From positions 33,646 to 97,645 of the IMG/VR virus record IMGVR_UViG_3300028030_000005: DNA of 64,000 nt; one strand, written 5' to 3'. Under the pieces are notes generated by a model. It saw only the letters and a program-made list of their open reading frames with translations. It was not told the origin of the DNA and did not search any database. The translations under genes and the position numbers were made by a program. Positions 52,066 to 59,826 of this stretch are shown here, piece after piece. The stretch comes from a virus. The first letter of the stretch is position 1. The number at the start of each line of letters is the position of its first letter.

Positions 52066-52307
52066 TGTCTTAATGTTTTTCGTTCTTGTAGCCAAATGTC
52101 ATACTTACTGTCCTTATTTTCAAAATCTTTTTCAGACTCCGACATTATTTCATCCAACCATTCATCTGCTACATCGATAGGGTCTTTTCCGTTTTGCCAA
52201 TCGTCGTACCAGGTTTCTTTTAAAAAATTTCCTTTGTATCCTTTATTTTGACAAGTACTGACAAATACGTCGTACCACTCTTCATATGTTTCGTGTGTTG
52301 GTTTCAT
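52062..52307 (-). CDS. Acidic hypothetical protein (81 aa)
   Basis: Strongly acidic and aromatic (THETYEEWYDVFVSTCQNKGY, ADEWLDEIMSESEKDFENKD), so a possible DNA mimic or protein inhibitor by charge. It is flanked by a 26-base overlap with a zinc-ribbon gene. No family recognised. Confidence 0.62.
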   Translation of the reverse strand: MKPTHETYEEWYDVFVSTCQNKGYKGNFLKETWYDDWQNGKDPIDVADEWLDEIMSESEKDFENKDSKYDIWLQERKTLRQ

Positions 52308-52416
52308 TTTTCTTTTGTTTTTTATAACATTCTTTACAAGCTAATTTTACAGGAGTGTCCCAGCCTCCAAAAGCTACTACCGTCTTTTTACAGGTATCAC
52401 ATCTTAATAAAGCCAT
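52282..52416 (-). CDS. Small zinc-ribbon protein (44 aa)
   Basis: ATG 52416, TGA 52282. Two CxxC pairs, LRCDTCKK and ACKECYKK, about 20 residues apart form a zinc ribbon, followed by a basic end (KKQKKNETNTRN). Overlaps the acidic gene start by 26 bases. Likely binds nucleic acid or RNA polymerase; no family name possible at this size. Confidence 0.7.
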   Translation of the reverse strand: MALLRCDTCKKTVVAFGGWDTPVKLACKECYKKQKKNETNTRNI

Positions 52417-52422
52417 ATCTAA

Positions 52423-53121
52423 TTATTTTTGAAATACGTCATCATCTATCAACGATTGTAAATTTTGAATCAGTATGTATGATTTTTGTGGTCCAAATGA
52501 TTCAAATAACTCACGCGCTTTCATATTCATTTCGTCATCAATTTTCTTTTGCTCGTCTTGATTTATCATCATTTTATCACTCATCACTACTCCTCTTTTA
52601 TCAAGAAACGGCTTACAACAGTACTTTTGTGCAGTTCGTTTAGCTGCTTCATTGAGCTGTTCATCACTTAAAACCGGAGTTTGTTTGTTTTCTAACTTTG
52701 GTCCTAATGTGAATAATGTCACAACAACTCTTTTTCGCTCCTCTACTGGTCCAGCTACAAATAACTGTAAGTTGTGTTGTAGTGCTCTCATTCGTTCTGC
52801 AGTATAATTGTTCTTGAATATCACATATGCGACGTTATTGATGATGTCTATTGTATTACCAATTTTTTCTCCAGTTTGAGATACTACTTCATATTGTTTT
52901 CTGTTATATACAACTTCGTAAGGTAACTTGTCTGATGGAGCTATTTCGATGTTAATTACTTGTTCGTATTTGGTAGTCTCGATGTAGTGATGTGATATCA
53001 TCCAATTAAACTGTGGAATCTTGTCGTAAATCGCTGCTTTTTTGTAATCTGACGTCCACGTACTGTCTCCTATGTAGTAGTGCTTTTCTCCGTTATGTAC
53101 TTGATAAATTGTAAATTTCAT
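52423..53121 (-). CDS. Hypothetical protein (232 aa)
   Basis: Alpha/beta protein opening FTIYQVHNGEKHYYIGDSTW, with YEVVYNRKQYEVVSQTGEKIG in the middle and a polar helical C-terminus ending QSLIDDDVFQK. A CC pair (KYCCKPF) near 170. No membrane segment. No family recognised. Middle gene of the P6 operon. Confidence 0.68.
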   Translation of the reverse strand: MKFTIYQVHNGEKHYYIGDSTWTSDYKKAAIYDKIPQFNWMISHHYIETTKYEQVINIEIAPSDKLPYEVVYNRKQYEVVSQTGEKIGNTIDIINNVAYVIFKNNYTAERMRALQHNLQLFVAGPVEERKRVVVTLFTLGPKLENKQTPVLSDEQLNEAAKRTAQKYCCKPFLDKRGVVMSDKMMINQDEQKKIDDEMNMKARELFESFGPQKSYILIQNLQSLIDDDVFQK

Positions 53122-53124
53122 AAC

Positions 53125-53337
53125 TTATTTCTGATTAAGTTTAATATTTGCCTCTTTTACTATCACATTATATATCCCTATCAAAATTACGATGGCAAAA
53201 ATTCGTCCAGTAACTGTCCACTTCGGAATTATTTCATACCATTGAAAATTCCAACTAATGAAAGATATTACTAAATATAATATCAATAAGGTTCTGATGA
53301 GTAGTGTGATGATGAGTAGTGTTTTTCTGATTTCCAT
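53125..53337 (-). CDS. Membrane protein (70 aa)
   Basis: Two hydrophobic stretches (TLLIITLLIRTLLILYLVISFI and IFAIVILIGIYNVIV) with a short loop (WNFQWYEIIPKWTV) and a basic end. Two-pass hairpin. Three bases upstream of the 52423 gene start. Function unknown. Confidence 0.65.
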   Translation of the reverse strand: MEIRKTLLIITLLIRTLLILYLVISFISWNFQWYEIIPKWTVTGRIFAIVILIGIYNVIVKEANIKLNQK

Positions 53338-53339
53338 AT

Positions 53340-53567
53340 TTAGTCAATTAATTCGTCCATATTTACATTTGCTTGCTCAAATAGATGAGATATTCTTTCA
53401 AATACTCTTTCTACTGTTTCTGGGTCATTTCTTTCGTCGTGCAACATTTGCTTCTTAACATTAAATTGCAAGTCGAAAAGTACGTTTGCCATATCATTGG
53501 CTTTTACTTGACGCTTTAGGTCTTTGTATTCTTTTTCGTCGAATTCCAGTGTTAGAGTTGTTTTCAT
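53340..53567 (-). CDS. Hypothetical protein (75 aa)
   Basis: I start at ATG 53567 (MKTTLTLEFDEKEYKDL); upstream GTG/ATG at 53597/53594 are also open. The pattern of a beta start with a following helix (EFDEKEYKDLKRQVKAN) and acidic helices is like small ribbon-helix or protein-interaction modules. No family recognised. Confidence 0.62.
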   Translation of the reverse strand: MKTTLTLEFDEKEYKDLKRQVKANDMANVLFDLQFNVKKQMLHDERNDPETVERVFERISHLFEQANVNMDELID

Positions 53568-53673
53568 TCGGTTTATTTTTAATATTACACTCATCACAAG
53601 GAATAAGTTGATTCATTCCTGATGTATCAATATAGTGACATTGTAAATTGTTGGTTGTGTAGGGACATCTCAT
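53494..53673 (-). CDS. Small zinc-finger protein (59 aa)
   Basis: ATG 53673, TGA 53494. MRCPYTTNNLQCHYIDT, then PCDECN: C-x8-C-H ... C-x2-C gives a plausible zinc finger, followed by a basic tail (RRKRIQRPKASSKS). It overlaps the upstream gene by 47 bases and the downstream gene by 74, which lowers confidence, but the cysteine pattern and basic end look selected. Confidence 0.5.
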   Translation of the reverse strand: MRCPYTTNNLQCHYIDTSGMNQLIPCDECNIKNKPNENNSNTGIRRKRIQRPKASSKSQ

Positions 53674-53956
53674 TTTGTAAGAATTTTTGTAGCCACTTTG
53701 GCAGTTCTACATATCCTAAAGTTGTGCTAAATCCACTAACAATCGTACCGAATCCAGAATCAATCACTTCGATTTTCAATCCTCTGTACGAAGTTAACTT
53801 CATCTCTACTTCCTTATCTTTATGTATCAGCGGAACATCTAAATTATTGATAAAAATCTTTTTTACCCGCTCGTTCGGAAATAATATTACTTCCGGAGTT
53901 TTACCCAATTGATGGAGTAGATTTATTTGCTCGTCGATGTATTTTGCTATATTCAT
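53627..53956 (-). CDS. Hypothetical protein (109 aa)
   Basis: NIAKYIDEQINLLHQLGKTPEVILFPNERVKKIFI reads as a helix-strand unit, and then LTSYRGLKIEVIDSGFGTIV. Looks like a small alpha/beta protein that occurs in some phage heads (a 'thumb'-like repeat), but I cannot name a family. Coupled by a 4-base overlap. Confidence 0.62.
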   Translation of the reverse strand: MNIAKYIDEQINLLHQLGKTPEVILFPNERVKKIFINNLDVPLIHKDKEVEMKLTSYRGLKIEVIDSGFGTIVSGFSTTLGYVELPKWLQKFLQNEMSLHNQQFTMSLY

Positions 53957-54312
53957 TTCAAATCTATTTTAAATGTTAGTATATCAGTATGGTTTTGCAA
54001 CTGCTTCAAGTTGTTGATGAACACAACTGCTGTGTCACGATTCACTGAAATCACACTATATCCAGTATAAATAGACAAAAATTCTATGTTTTGAATCTTT
54101 TCGTGTTTAAAGTGGATTATCACTTTTTGTTCGTTCAAATATACAGCTACTCGATTGTTTTTTGATTCTGCATAATCTAATCCTATCGACTGTGTCCAAG
54201 GGTCATTATCGATTTTTATCAGGTTATCTTGACTGTCATATTGGAGTCGGATACTGTATCCAAACAACCAACGAAGTATTCGTTTTATCATTATTTTAAT
54301 ATTTATATTCAT
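53953..54312 (-). CDS. Hypothetical protein (119 aa)
   Basis: Start ATG 54312; an in-frame ATG at 54291 (MIKRILRWLF) avoids overlap with the upstream gene. N-terminal hydrophobic/basic helix (IKRILRWLFGYSIRL) then beta strands (KNNRVAVYLNEQKVIIHF). Could be membrane-associated by its first helix. No family recognised. Confidence 0.6.
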   Translation of the reverse strand: MNINIKIMIKRILRWLFGYSIRLQYDSQDNLIKIDNDPWTQSIGLDYAESKNNRVAVYLNEQKVIIHFKHEKIQNIEFLSIYTGYSVISVNRDTAVVFINNLKQLQNHTDILTFKIDLK

Positions 54313-54631
54313 CTGAGTAAGGAATTACCCTACGCTTTGTTTTAATATGTAAATCTAATTCTAATCTATCACAAGTATTTAGTTGTGCTTGTGTAGGATG
54401 TTTTTCACTAATATATGCTACGTGATATATTGTACTTCCTACTAAAATCCATCCTAATTGTGATAATACGTCCTCAGGATATTTGACTTGTGGATGTATT
54501 CTATGAGCTATTTCATAATGAACGCTCGTTATGTCAGTTAAATCAGTATTGGACGGTAGTTTGTGGATTTTTCCTTGTCTATCAATCCAATACTGATTTT
54601 CTAATCTCCAACTATCGTAATTTATATTCAC
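54296..54631 (-). CDS. Hypothetical protein (111 aa), GTG start
   Basis: Starts at GTG 54631, overlapping the end of the previous gene by 20 bases; no nearby ATG in frame. NINYDSWRLENQYWIDRQGK and IHPQVKYPEDVLSQLGWI are typical of small phage cytosolic proteins with a histidine-rich centre (HYEIAHRIH). No family recognised. Confidence 0.62.
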   Translation of the reverse strand: MNINYDSWRLENQYWIDRQGKIHKLPSNTDLTDITSVHYEIAHRIHPQVKYPEDVLSQLGWILVGSTIYHVAYISEKHPTQAQLNTCDRLELDLHIKTKRRVIPYSDEYKY

Positions 54632-55124
54632 AACTCATCGGGTCTAAAACTCCGTATTTATTTGTTTTTGTACGTGACGGGTCTGGCCATCCAAATTTAC
54701 AATATCCGTCTTTGACCCACCATTCTCCTGTCGTTCCGTCCGTAAAGTGTGCTGTTTTGACTACCGTACTTCCTAAGACATCTGTAAGATACAATATGTG
54801 CTCTCTTTGCTTGAACTTCCAATATTCCATATCTTGTTGATGAAATTCCTCCCAACTATCGTGAGTATTCATCATTTTCAATTTAATGCCTACTTGTTCA
54901 AGTATCTGTGCTTGTTGAAATGTTAAATATAAATATTCAACTCTCGCATCAGGAATTCCACTACCTTCAACCGATATCACTTCCCATCCATTAAACGAAA
55001 ATACTGTTTTGCGGTCTAACACTTTACCAGTATTCGAAACTCGTGATGGTTTAGTTTCTCTTTTTAACTTGTCATTTTGAAACAAACAAGTCGGAAATTC
55101 TAAAATTTGAAAACGTGCTTTCAT
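54612..55124 (-). CDS. Hypothetical protein (170 aa)
   Basis: Soluble, aromatic- and charge-rich protein (FSFNGWEVISVEGSGIPD, DSWEEFHQQDMEYWKFKQ, DGTTGEWWVKDGYCKFGW). No transmembrane segment, no recognised family. First gene downstream of operator-type promoter P6 and head of an eight- to ten-gene operon of small proteins. Confidence 0.65.
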   Translation of the reverse strand: MKARFQILEFPTCLFQNDKLKRETKPSRVSNTGKVLDRKTVFSFNGWEVISVEGSGIPDARVEYLYLTFQQAQILEQVGIKLKMMNTHDSWEEFHQQDMEYWKFKQREHILYLTDVLGSTVVKTAHFTDGTTGEWWVKDGYCKFGWPDPSRTKTNKYGVLDPMSCEYKLR

Positions 55125-55152
55125 ATCTTTTTGGTTTTTGATTTCTACACCA

Positions 55153-55183
55153 TAAAGATACTACATAGTTATCTTTTAGACAA
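55153..55183 (-). promoter_or_regulatory. Operator-type promoter P6
   Basis: Minus strand TTG (55183-55181), 20 bases, TATCTTTA (55160-55153), then leader GGTGTAGAAATCAA. Perfect dyad AAAGATA-N9-TATCTTT (55154-55176). Confidence 0.82.
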
Positions 55184-55207
55184 CGATTTTTACAAAAATT
55201 TTAAGAT

Positions 55208-56689
55208 TTATGCATATAAAATTGCTTTTCGTCCTAATTCCGGGTCAATTATTATAACCTGAGATTCGACTTGTCTGCCCATATATCCTTGTCCTTTGTG
55301 CCACCAATCATCAACATCACTCAAAGATGACAATCCTATTCGTTGTACATTTCCGTTTAAATCTCGAGTACTTCCGACGTGTTCGTGTCCGTGAAATAGA
55401 ATGTATTTTTCTACATCCATCACATTAATTCCGTGTTGTTTTGCTTCTGCAAGTATTAATTGATGAATCTTGCCTTCGAGATTAGCTATCGAACGCATCT
55501 CATCTCCGTGAGTTGCTATCAAACATACTCTATCGTACTGAACATATGTTCTGTTATCGTAATTCGTCACCACACTAACTCTTTCATCGTCTCTGTAATA
55601 GATTTCCAAAAACGATTGAAGTGCTATCGATGTTTCGAAATCGTGATTTCCTTTAACTGGTAGTAGTGTAATTGGAGCTATTTGTTTGTAGAAGTCGATG
55701 ATGTCTATCTGAATTTGAATGTAGTTTTTCAGCTCTAATCTCCACAATCCATCAGTCGCTTCGTGTTGTGTAGTTCCTTTAGTTGTTGTATGATGTGTTC
55801 CGTCAACGTGAATATTATCATTTCCTACCATTAAAAAGAATCTTTCTGGACGTCCATATCGACTTGTTTCGCTTGCTAATCTTTCTGTGTGAGACTTGAT
55901 TCGTTTTATCGCGATTTGACGGTCGTACGTTATCTCTCCTCGATGATTGTAGCATAGTTTGAGATAATGCATATCTGATAGTCCGATAAACGCTGAAAAA
56001 CGATAATTTTTATCTGGTAATCGTAATTGCGCTGTCGATATCTGTCTTTCTCTAAGTTCGATTGTAAGTGCTTCGATTGATTCTAATAATGAATTTTCTA
56101 ATGTCCACCACTTATTTGCAGCATCAACTGTCTCTTTCCACTTTTGTCGTTGAGTTTGCTTGTAAACCTTTCTTTTTAGTGTTTGGATATTTTCCTCTAC
56201 TGCTTCATCGACTGTTTTACCTAATTCAAATTCAATATCTGTTTGTGGTGGACTCGCTTTACTAAACCCGTGAATTTTTGCATATTTGTACACAGCTTTG
56301 GTATGTGGAAAGTCAAATTCCATAGCCACTATTGCAGCTGTTTCTCCTTCTCCGTCGTGTACATATTTACGTTGGATTAGTTTATGTCTATCGAGTGAGC
56401 ATATGTAACTTCCGTACTCACCTAAATCAGTTACAATTGTCTTATCGGACCAATTGATGACGTAACCGTCTCTCATTTCCAATCCTGTTTTGATTGTAGT
56501 AGGTTCAGGTTTCTGACTTTCGAGTTTTTTCCATACACCCACCACCTTTCTAATGTAGTCTAATGTATGTTGTAGTTTATGTTGTTCTATCAGTAGTTGT
56601 GCGATTTTACGGTCGGATGTGTTGGGGTTTTCTTGTACTATCTTACTGATGTAGTCTGATAGTTGTTTCGCTTTATTTTCGTATTTCAT
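55208..56689 (-). CDS. Metallophosphoesterase
   Basis: 493 residues. All metallophosphoesterase motifs: D239-x-H241 (LSDMHYL), GND (289-291), GNHD (347-350), THGDE and GHEH further on. The first about 60 residues look like a helix-turn-helix-like or winged region (NPNTSDRKIAQLLIEQH). Dimetal enzyme, probably cleaving a phosphodiester in DNA, RNA or a cyclic nucleotide. A cyclic-oligonucleotide (anti-CBASS type) or recombination nuclease role are both open. Flanked by a terminator upstream and promoter P6 downstream. Confidence 0.85.
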   Translation of the reverse strand: MKYENKAKQLSDYISKIVQENPNTSDRKIAQLLIEQHKLQHTLDYIRKVVGVWKKLESQKPEPTTIKTGLEMRDGYVINWSDKTIVTDLGEYGSYICSLDRHKLIQRKYVHDGEGETAAIVAMEFDFPHTKAVYKYAKIHGFSKASPPQTDIEFELGKTVDEAVEENIQTLKRKVYKQTQRQKWKETVDAANKWWTLENSLLESIEALTIELRERQISTAQLRLPDKNYRFSAFIGLSDMHYLKLCYNHRGEITYDRQIAIKRIKSHTERLASETSRYGRPERFFLMVGNDNIHVDGTHHTTTKGTTQHEATDGLWRLELKNYIQIQIDIIDFYKQIAPITLLPVKGNHDFETSIALQSFLEIYYRDDERVSVVTNYDNRTYVQYDRVCLIATHGDEMRSIANLEGKIHQLILAEAKQHGINVMDVEKYILFHGHEHVGSTRDLNGNVQRIGLSSLSDVDDWWHKGQGYMGRQVESQVIIIDPELGRKAILYA

Positions 56690-56717
56690 TCTACTGAATA
56701 ATTTGACTGAATATCAG

Positions 56718-56746
56718 TAAAAAATGCGACTTAACAAAGCCGCATT
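56718..56746 (-). terminator. Terminator after the 56769 gene
   Basis: Minus-strand stem AATGCGGC / GTCGCATT (one G-U pair that exists only in the minus RNA) with an 8-base loop, then TTTTTT. Next to it an AGATA-N9-TATCT dyad (56763-56781) resembles the P-class operator but lacks a TTG box at 20 bases. Confidence 0.75.
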
Positions 56747-56768
56747 CGATTGATTATCAGTAAGATAA

Positions 56769-56954
56769 CTAAGTCTTATCTCTTTTTACATCAAAATTTG
56801 ATATTGTTTTTGGTTTTGGATTATCGACATATTCTTTTATTGCCCTGGTTTTTAGTCGCTCGAATGCAATTTTTGCTTTCAATAACGACTGTTGCAATGC
56901 TTCATCTGAAGGTGTCTTTATATACCATAACTTACTTTCAATCTCATTACTCAT
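56769..56954 (-). CDS. Hypothetical protein (61 aa)
   Basis: Helical basic protein (SDEALQQSLLKAKIAFERLKT, IKEYVDNPKPK). ATG overlaps the helicase stop by 4 bases, so probably a co-translated small partner of the helicase. No family recognised. A terminator follows. Confidence 0.62.
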   Translation of the reverse strand: MSNEIESKLWYIKTPSDEALQQSLLKAKIAFERLKTRAIKEYVDNPKPKTISNFDVKRDKT

Positions 56955-58411
56955 CTCTTTGTTTTATTACTATTTATGTAAATCAATTTGTTTTTTGCAC
57001 GAGTAATTGCTACATATAATAAATTACGCTCTTGTTTGAGCTGGTCCTTTGTTGTTGCATATTTACTCGGAATCAGATTGACGTCGAGTATGAATACATT
57101 GTCTGCTTCCAGTCCCTTTGATTTGTGAATTGTACTTAATACTACACCTTTCTTTTCATTGTCTGAAAACAGTCTTTCTAAAAATGCAATCACTTGTCCG
57201 ACCGTAGCATATTGTTCTGCTATAAAAAATAGTACATCGATTTTGTCAGATAGATTTCCATACGAAGGATGATTGGTTACGTTGATTATTCCTCTGTCTT
57301 GTAATTCTTTTTGTTTATCTGATAATTTTGCAAATAAATATGTATTCATCTGTCCAACCGTAGTGTGTGGCGGTAGTGGTTTTATTAGTTTTATCAATCC
57401 CTTTCCTATGTCCTTTCCTTTAATAGTCGCTTTCATTCCATTCGCCAATAATTTAAAGTACACATCTACTAACGGACGAACATTCCTACATATTACCATA
57501 TCTCCTTCTTGAATCTCATTGATTTCTCCTACACGAACAATTCCAGGTGGATTTTTTTCAAATGGTTCCATAATGTTATAAACACGATTTGCTTTATCTA
57601 CAATTCGTGTTCCACATCGATAACAGATAGACAACGGCATTTGTTTCACATTCGGTTTTTCTAAGAATAAATCAAACGATTTGCTATGTGCACCAGCGAA
57701 TCCATATATTGATTGATATGGGTCTCCGACAGCAACAAATCTTGCTCGATTTTCGTTTATTAGTCTATCAATCAACTGATGTTGACAAGCATTAAGGTCC
57801 TGACATTCGTCGACAAATACTAACTTCGGTTGTAGCGCTAATCTAATTTGCCTATTCGTTGCTGGAATATAAATCATATCAGTGAAATCTATCATTTCAG
57901 GATTTTTATTATATTCATCTATCTCTCTCATCAAATCAATCGACTTGCTTATTTCATCATTGGAATATTCTACTCCAAGCTCATCAGCTACCTTACGTAA
58001 GTCGTCAGCATCCTGACATAGGGTCAATCTATATAAGTCGACAAGTTGATGTACTGTTGTCATTGTTCTAACATATTCGCTCGGCTCTATTTGCCAACCA
58101 AGTTTTTTAGCTAATTCCCACGGCTTATTTGCTTGCACTTTTATGTTACGACGAAAGTGTCGCAACAAAGATTTCATTCCAAGAGAATGTATTGTACTCA
58201 CTGTTACGTTCGGCTGACTTACCTTACTTTCGATTTCTTGTTGAATACTTTTGTTAAATGCTAAGAATGCTGTTGGTAAATATGTTCGTTTTAACAATTG
58301 TAAGAGCGTACTAGTTTTACCACTTCCTGCAACGGCACTTACTACCAGATTATGATTGGTAGTGTCAAATTCATCATATATTGCTTGTTGGTATTTACTC
58401 GGCTTGAACAT
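56951..58411 (-). CDS. UvrD/Rep-type superfamily 1 helicase
   Basis: 486 residues. Motif I AVAGSGKT (26-33), Ia FLAFNKSIQQEI, II VFVDECQDLN (198-207), III VAVGDPYQSIYGFAGA (226-241), V VVLSTIHKSKGLEADNVF and VI LLYVAITRAKNKL. ATP-dependent 3'-5' DNA helicase fold, smaller than UvrD, in the size range of phage helicases that act in replication or recombination. RNase H and dNMP kinase are neighbours, matching a DNA metabolism operon. Confidence 0.93.
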   Translation of the reverse strand: MFKPSKYQQAIYDEFDTTNHNLVVSAVAGSGKTSTLLQLLKRTYLPTAFLAFNKSIQQEIESKVSQPNVTVSTIHSLGMKSLLRHFRRNIKVQANKPWELAKKLGWQIEPSEYVRTMTTVHQLVDLYRLTLCQDADDLRKVADELGVEYSNDEISKSIDLMREIDEYNKNPEMIDFTDMIYIPATNRQIRLALQPKLVFVDECQDLNACQHQLIDRLINENRARFVAVGDPYQSIYGFAGAHSKSFDLFLEKPNVKQMPLSICYRCGTRIVDKANRVYNIMEPFEKNPPGIVRVGEINEIQEGDMVICRNVRPLVDVYFKLLANGMKATIKGKDIGKGLIKLIKPLPPHTTVGQMNTYLFAKLSDKQKELQDRGIINVTNHPSYGNLSDKIDVLFFIAEQYATVGQVIAFLERLFSDNEKKGVVLSTIHKSKGLEADNVFILDVNLIPSKYATTKDQLKQERNLLYVAITRAKNKLIYINSNKTKR

Positions 58412-58643
58412 TGTTTCTGTCTTTTAAATAATTATTCATCAACTGATTCATTCTTATATCAATTTGTTTATCTATTTTTTCAATCAACTGTTGATTTTTA
58501 GTACTGATTGACAAAAACGAAAATTTTCCATCTTTTATCATTCCTCGAATAGGTTGATTTGTAATGATTCTAACTTTTAATGTTTGTAAATGAGTGATTT
58601 CACTATCACTCAAAATTAATTCGTTAAGTTGTTGTTGTGTCAT
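58395..58643 (-). CDS. Hypothetical protein (82 aa)
   Basis: TQQQLNELILSDSEITHLQTL is a helix, then a beta strand and a basic helix (NQQLIEKIDKQIDIRMNQLMNNYLKDR). Overlaps the helicase start by 17 bases and the RNase H stop by 20. Probable operon partner of the helicase; no family recognised. Confidence 0.62.
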   Translation of the reverse strand: MTQQQLNELILSDSEITHLQTLKVRIITNQPIRGMIKDGKFSFLSISTKNQQLIEKIDKQIDIRMNQLMNNYLKDRNNVQAE

Positions 58644-59103
58644 TTTTCTCGGTTTTTTGTAATCGTCCTTTGTTTGCTAATTCATCAGCAAGTTCATTGT
58701 ATTGATTCCCATTGTGCCCACGAACCCAATGTAAGTGAACAAACTCATCCATTCCGTGTTGTTGATATAATTGGTAAAATTGTGTCCATAAATCCATATT
58801 CGCTTTTTGTTGTCCTCGAGATATCCAATTGAACAGCCATTTCTTTTCTACTGTATTGACGACGTACTGATTATCAATGTGAATATGAATTTGATAACGT
58901 TTTCTTTTTTTAATCAATTTCAACGCTGTGATTAGTGCTAAAATTTCCATTCTTGCACTGGTGGTATTGATGTACTTACCGTCGTAATGAGTCTTTGTGT
59001 GAAGTTTTCCGGCTTTATCTTTATACATCATAACAACGCCAATTCCCCCGGTTTTTTTGCCGGTTCTATTATCTGCACTTCCGTCTGTATAAACTGTTAT
59101 CAT
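58624..59103 (-). CDS. rnhA: Ribonuclease HI
   Basis: 159 residues, the size of E. coli RNase HI. Catalytic set D7 (YTDGSA), E53 (SARMEILALITAL), D77 (HIHIDNQYV), and D140 with H130 (VRGHNGNQYNELADELAN). It degrades RNA in RNA/DNA hybrids, e.g. replication primers. Overlaps the dNMP kinase stop by 4 bases. Confidence 0.95.
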   Translation of the reverse strand: MITVYTDGSADNRTGKKTGGIGVVMMYKDKAGKLHTKTHYDGKYINTTSARMEILALITALKLIKKRKRYQIHIHIDNQYVVNTVEKKWLFNWISRGQQKANMDLWTQFYQLYQQHGMDEFVHLHWVRGHNGNQYNELADELANKGRLQKTEKNDTTTT

Positions 59104-59759
59104 TCTGTAGCAAGTATTGCTGTGACTACTTCCAGTGCTTCTTGACTTAGATGTTGTAAGTCTTTATTGTTTTGAATCGGTAGAGTGTCCCATCCATTAA
59201 AGTCTTTCAGTTCAGTTTCACTTCGATGATTCATACTGCGCGAATCATAATTTTCAGAATTGAATTCGCGATGCACTTTAAACTTGTACACATCAACAGA
59301 ATCAATTTCACTGCAACAAAACTGTTCGTTCAAAAATCTAAAATCCGGAATCAAAATATTGACAGTTCTTACTCTATGAAAGTGTTGATGTTGAATAATG
59401 CTCTGTACGCTTTTCTCTAATGTTCTTTTCCAAGTATCTTTATCAAAATTGTCGCGCACTGCTTCTGTAGCGAATTTTTGTAGCCACTGTCCTAATGTCA
59501 TATTCCACTCTTTTAAGAACGTATTTTTTTGTTTGTGAGTGAAATCATATATTTCATTGTTGTACACATTTTGATTGTGTTTAATTCGTTTAATTCCTGT
59601 CAGTCTTTCTGCAATGAATTTCAATTCGTCAGCAAAGTGCAATTTGTAGTTTTCGGACAGTGATTCGTATCGTTTAAAATGCCCTGCCATCATATCAGCG
59701 AACGTATCTTTTCCAGACTGGAATCCACTTCCGTTTATAAGAATAACTCGTGTTTTCAT
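59100..59759 (-). CDS. Deoxynucleoside monophosphate kinase
   Basis: 219 residues. P-loop GSGFQSGKDTF (10-20, GxxxxGKD). The FADELKFIAERLTG and TLGQWLQKFATEAVRDN stretches and IPDFRFLNEQF match the T4 gp1-type dNMP kinase family. Supplies dNDPs for phage DNA synthesis. Has no visible own promoter after the rIIB terminator, so read-through or an internal start upstream may feed this operon. Confidence 0.83.
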   Translation of the reverse strand: MKTRVILINGSGFQSGKDTFADMMAGHFKRYESLSENYKLHFADELKFIAERLTGIKRIKHNQNVYNNEIYDFTHKQKNTFLKEWNMTLGQWLQKFATEAVRDNFDKDTWKRTLEKSVQSIIQHQHFHRVRTVNILIPDFRFLNEQFCCSEIDSVDVYKFKVHREFNSENYDSRSMNHRSETELKDFNGWDTLPIQNNKDLQHLSQEALEVVTAILATE

Positions 59760-59773
59760 AAAAATAAGATTTT

Positions 59774-59812
59774 AAAAAAGCCACACAAGCACGTGAATGA
59801 ATGTGTGGCTTT
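59774..59812 (-). terminator. Terminator after the rIIB-like gene
   Basis: Minus-strand stem AAAGCCACACA / TGTGTGGCTTT (11 pairs) around a 14-base loop, then TTTTT. The 14 bases between the rIIB stop and the stem (59826-59813) are TTGATTTCTACACC, the exact complement of the leader of promoters P2, P3, P5 and P6. Confidence 0.88.
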
Positions 59813-59826
59813 GGTGTAGAAATCAA

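Noticed and set aside
56763-56781. Additional operator-type promoter before the metallophosphoesterase
   Set aside because: AGATA-N9-TATCT dyad is present but there is no TTG at 20 bases and a terminator follows at once.
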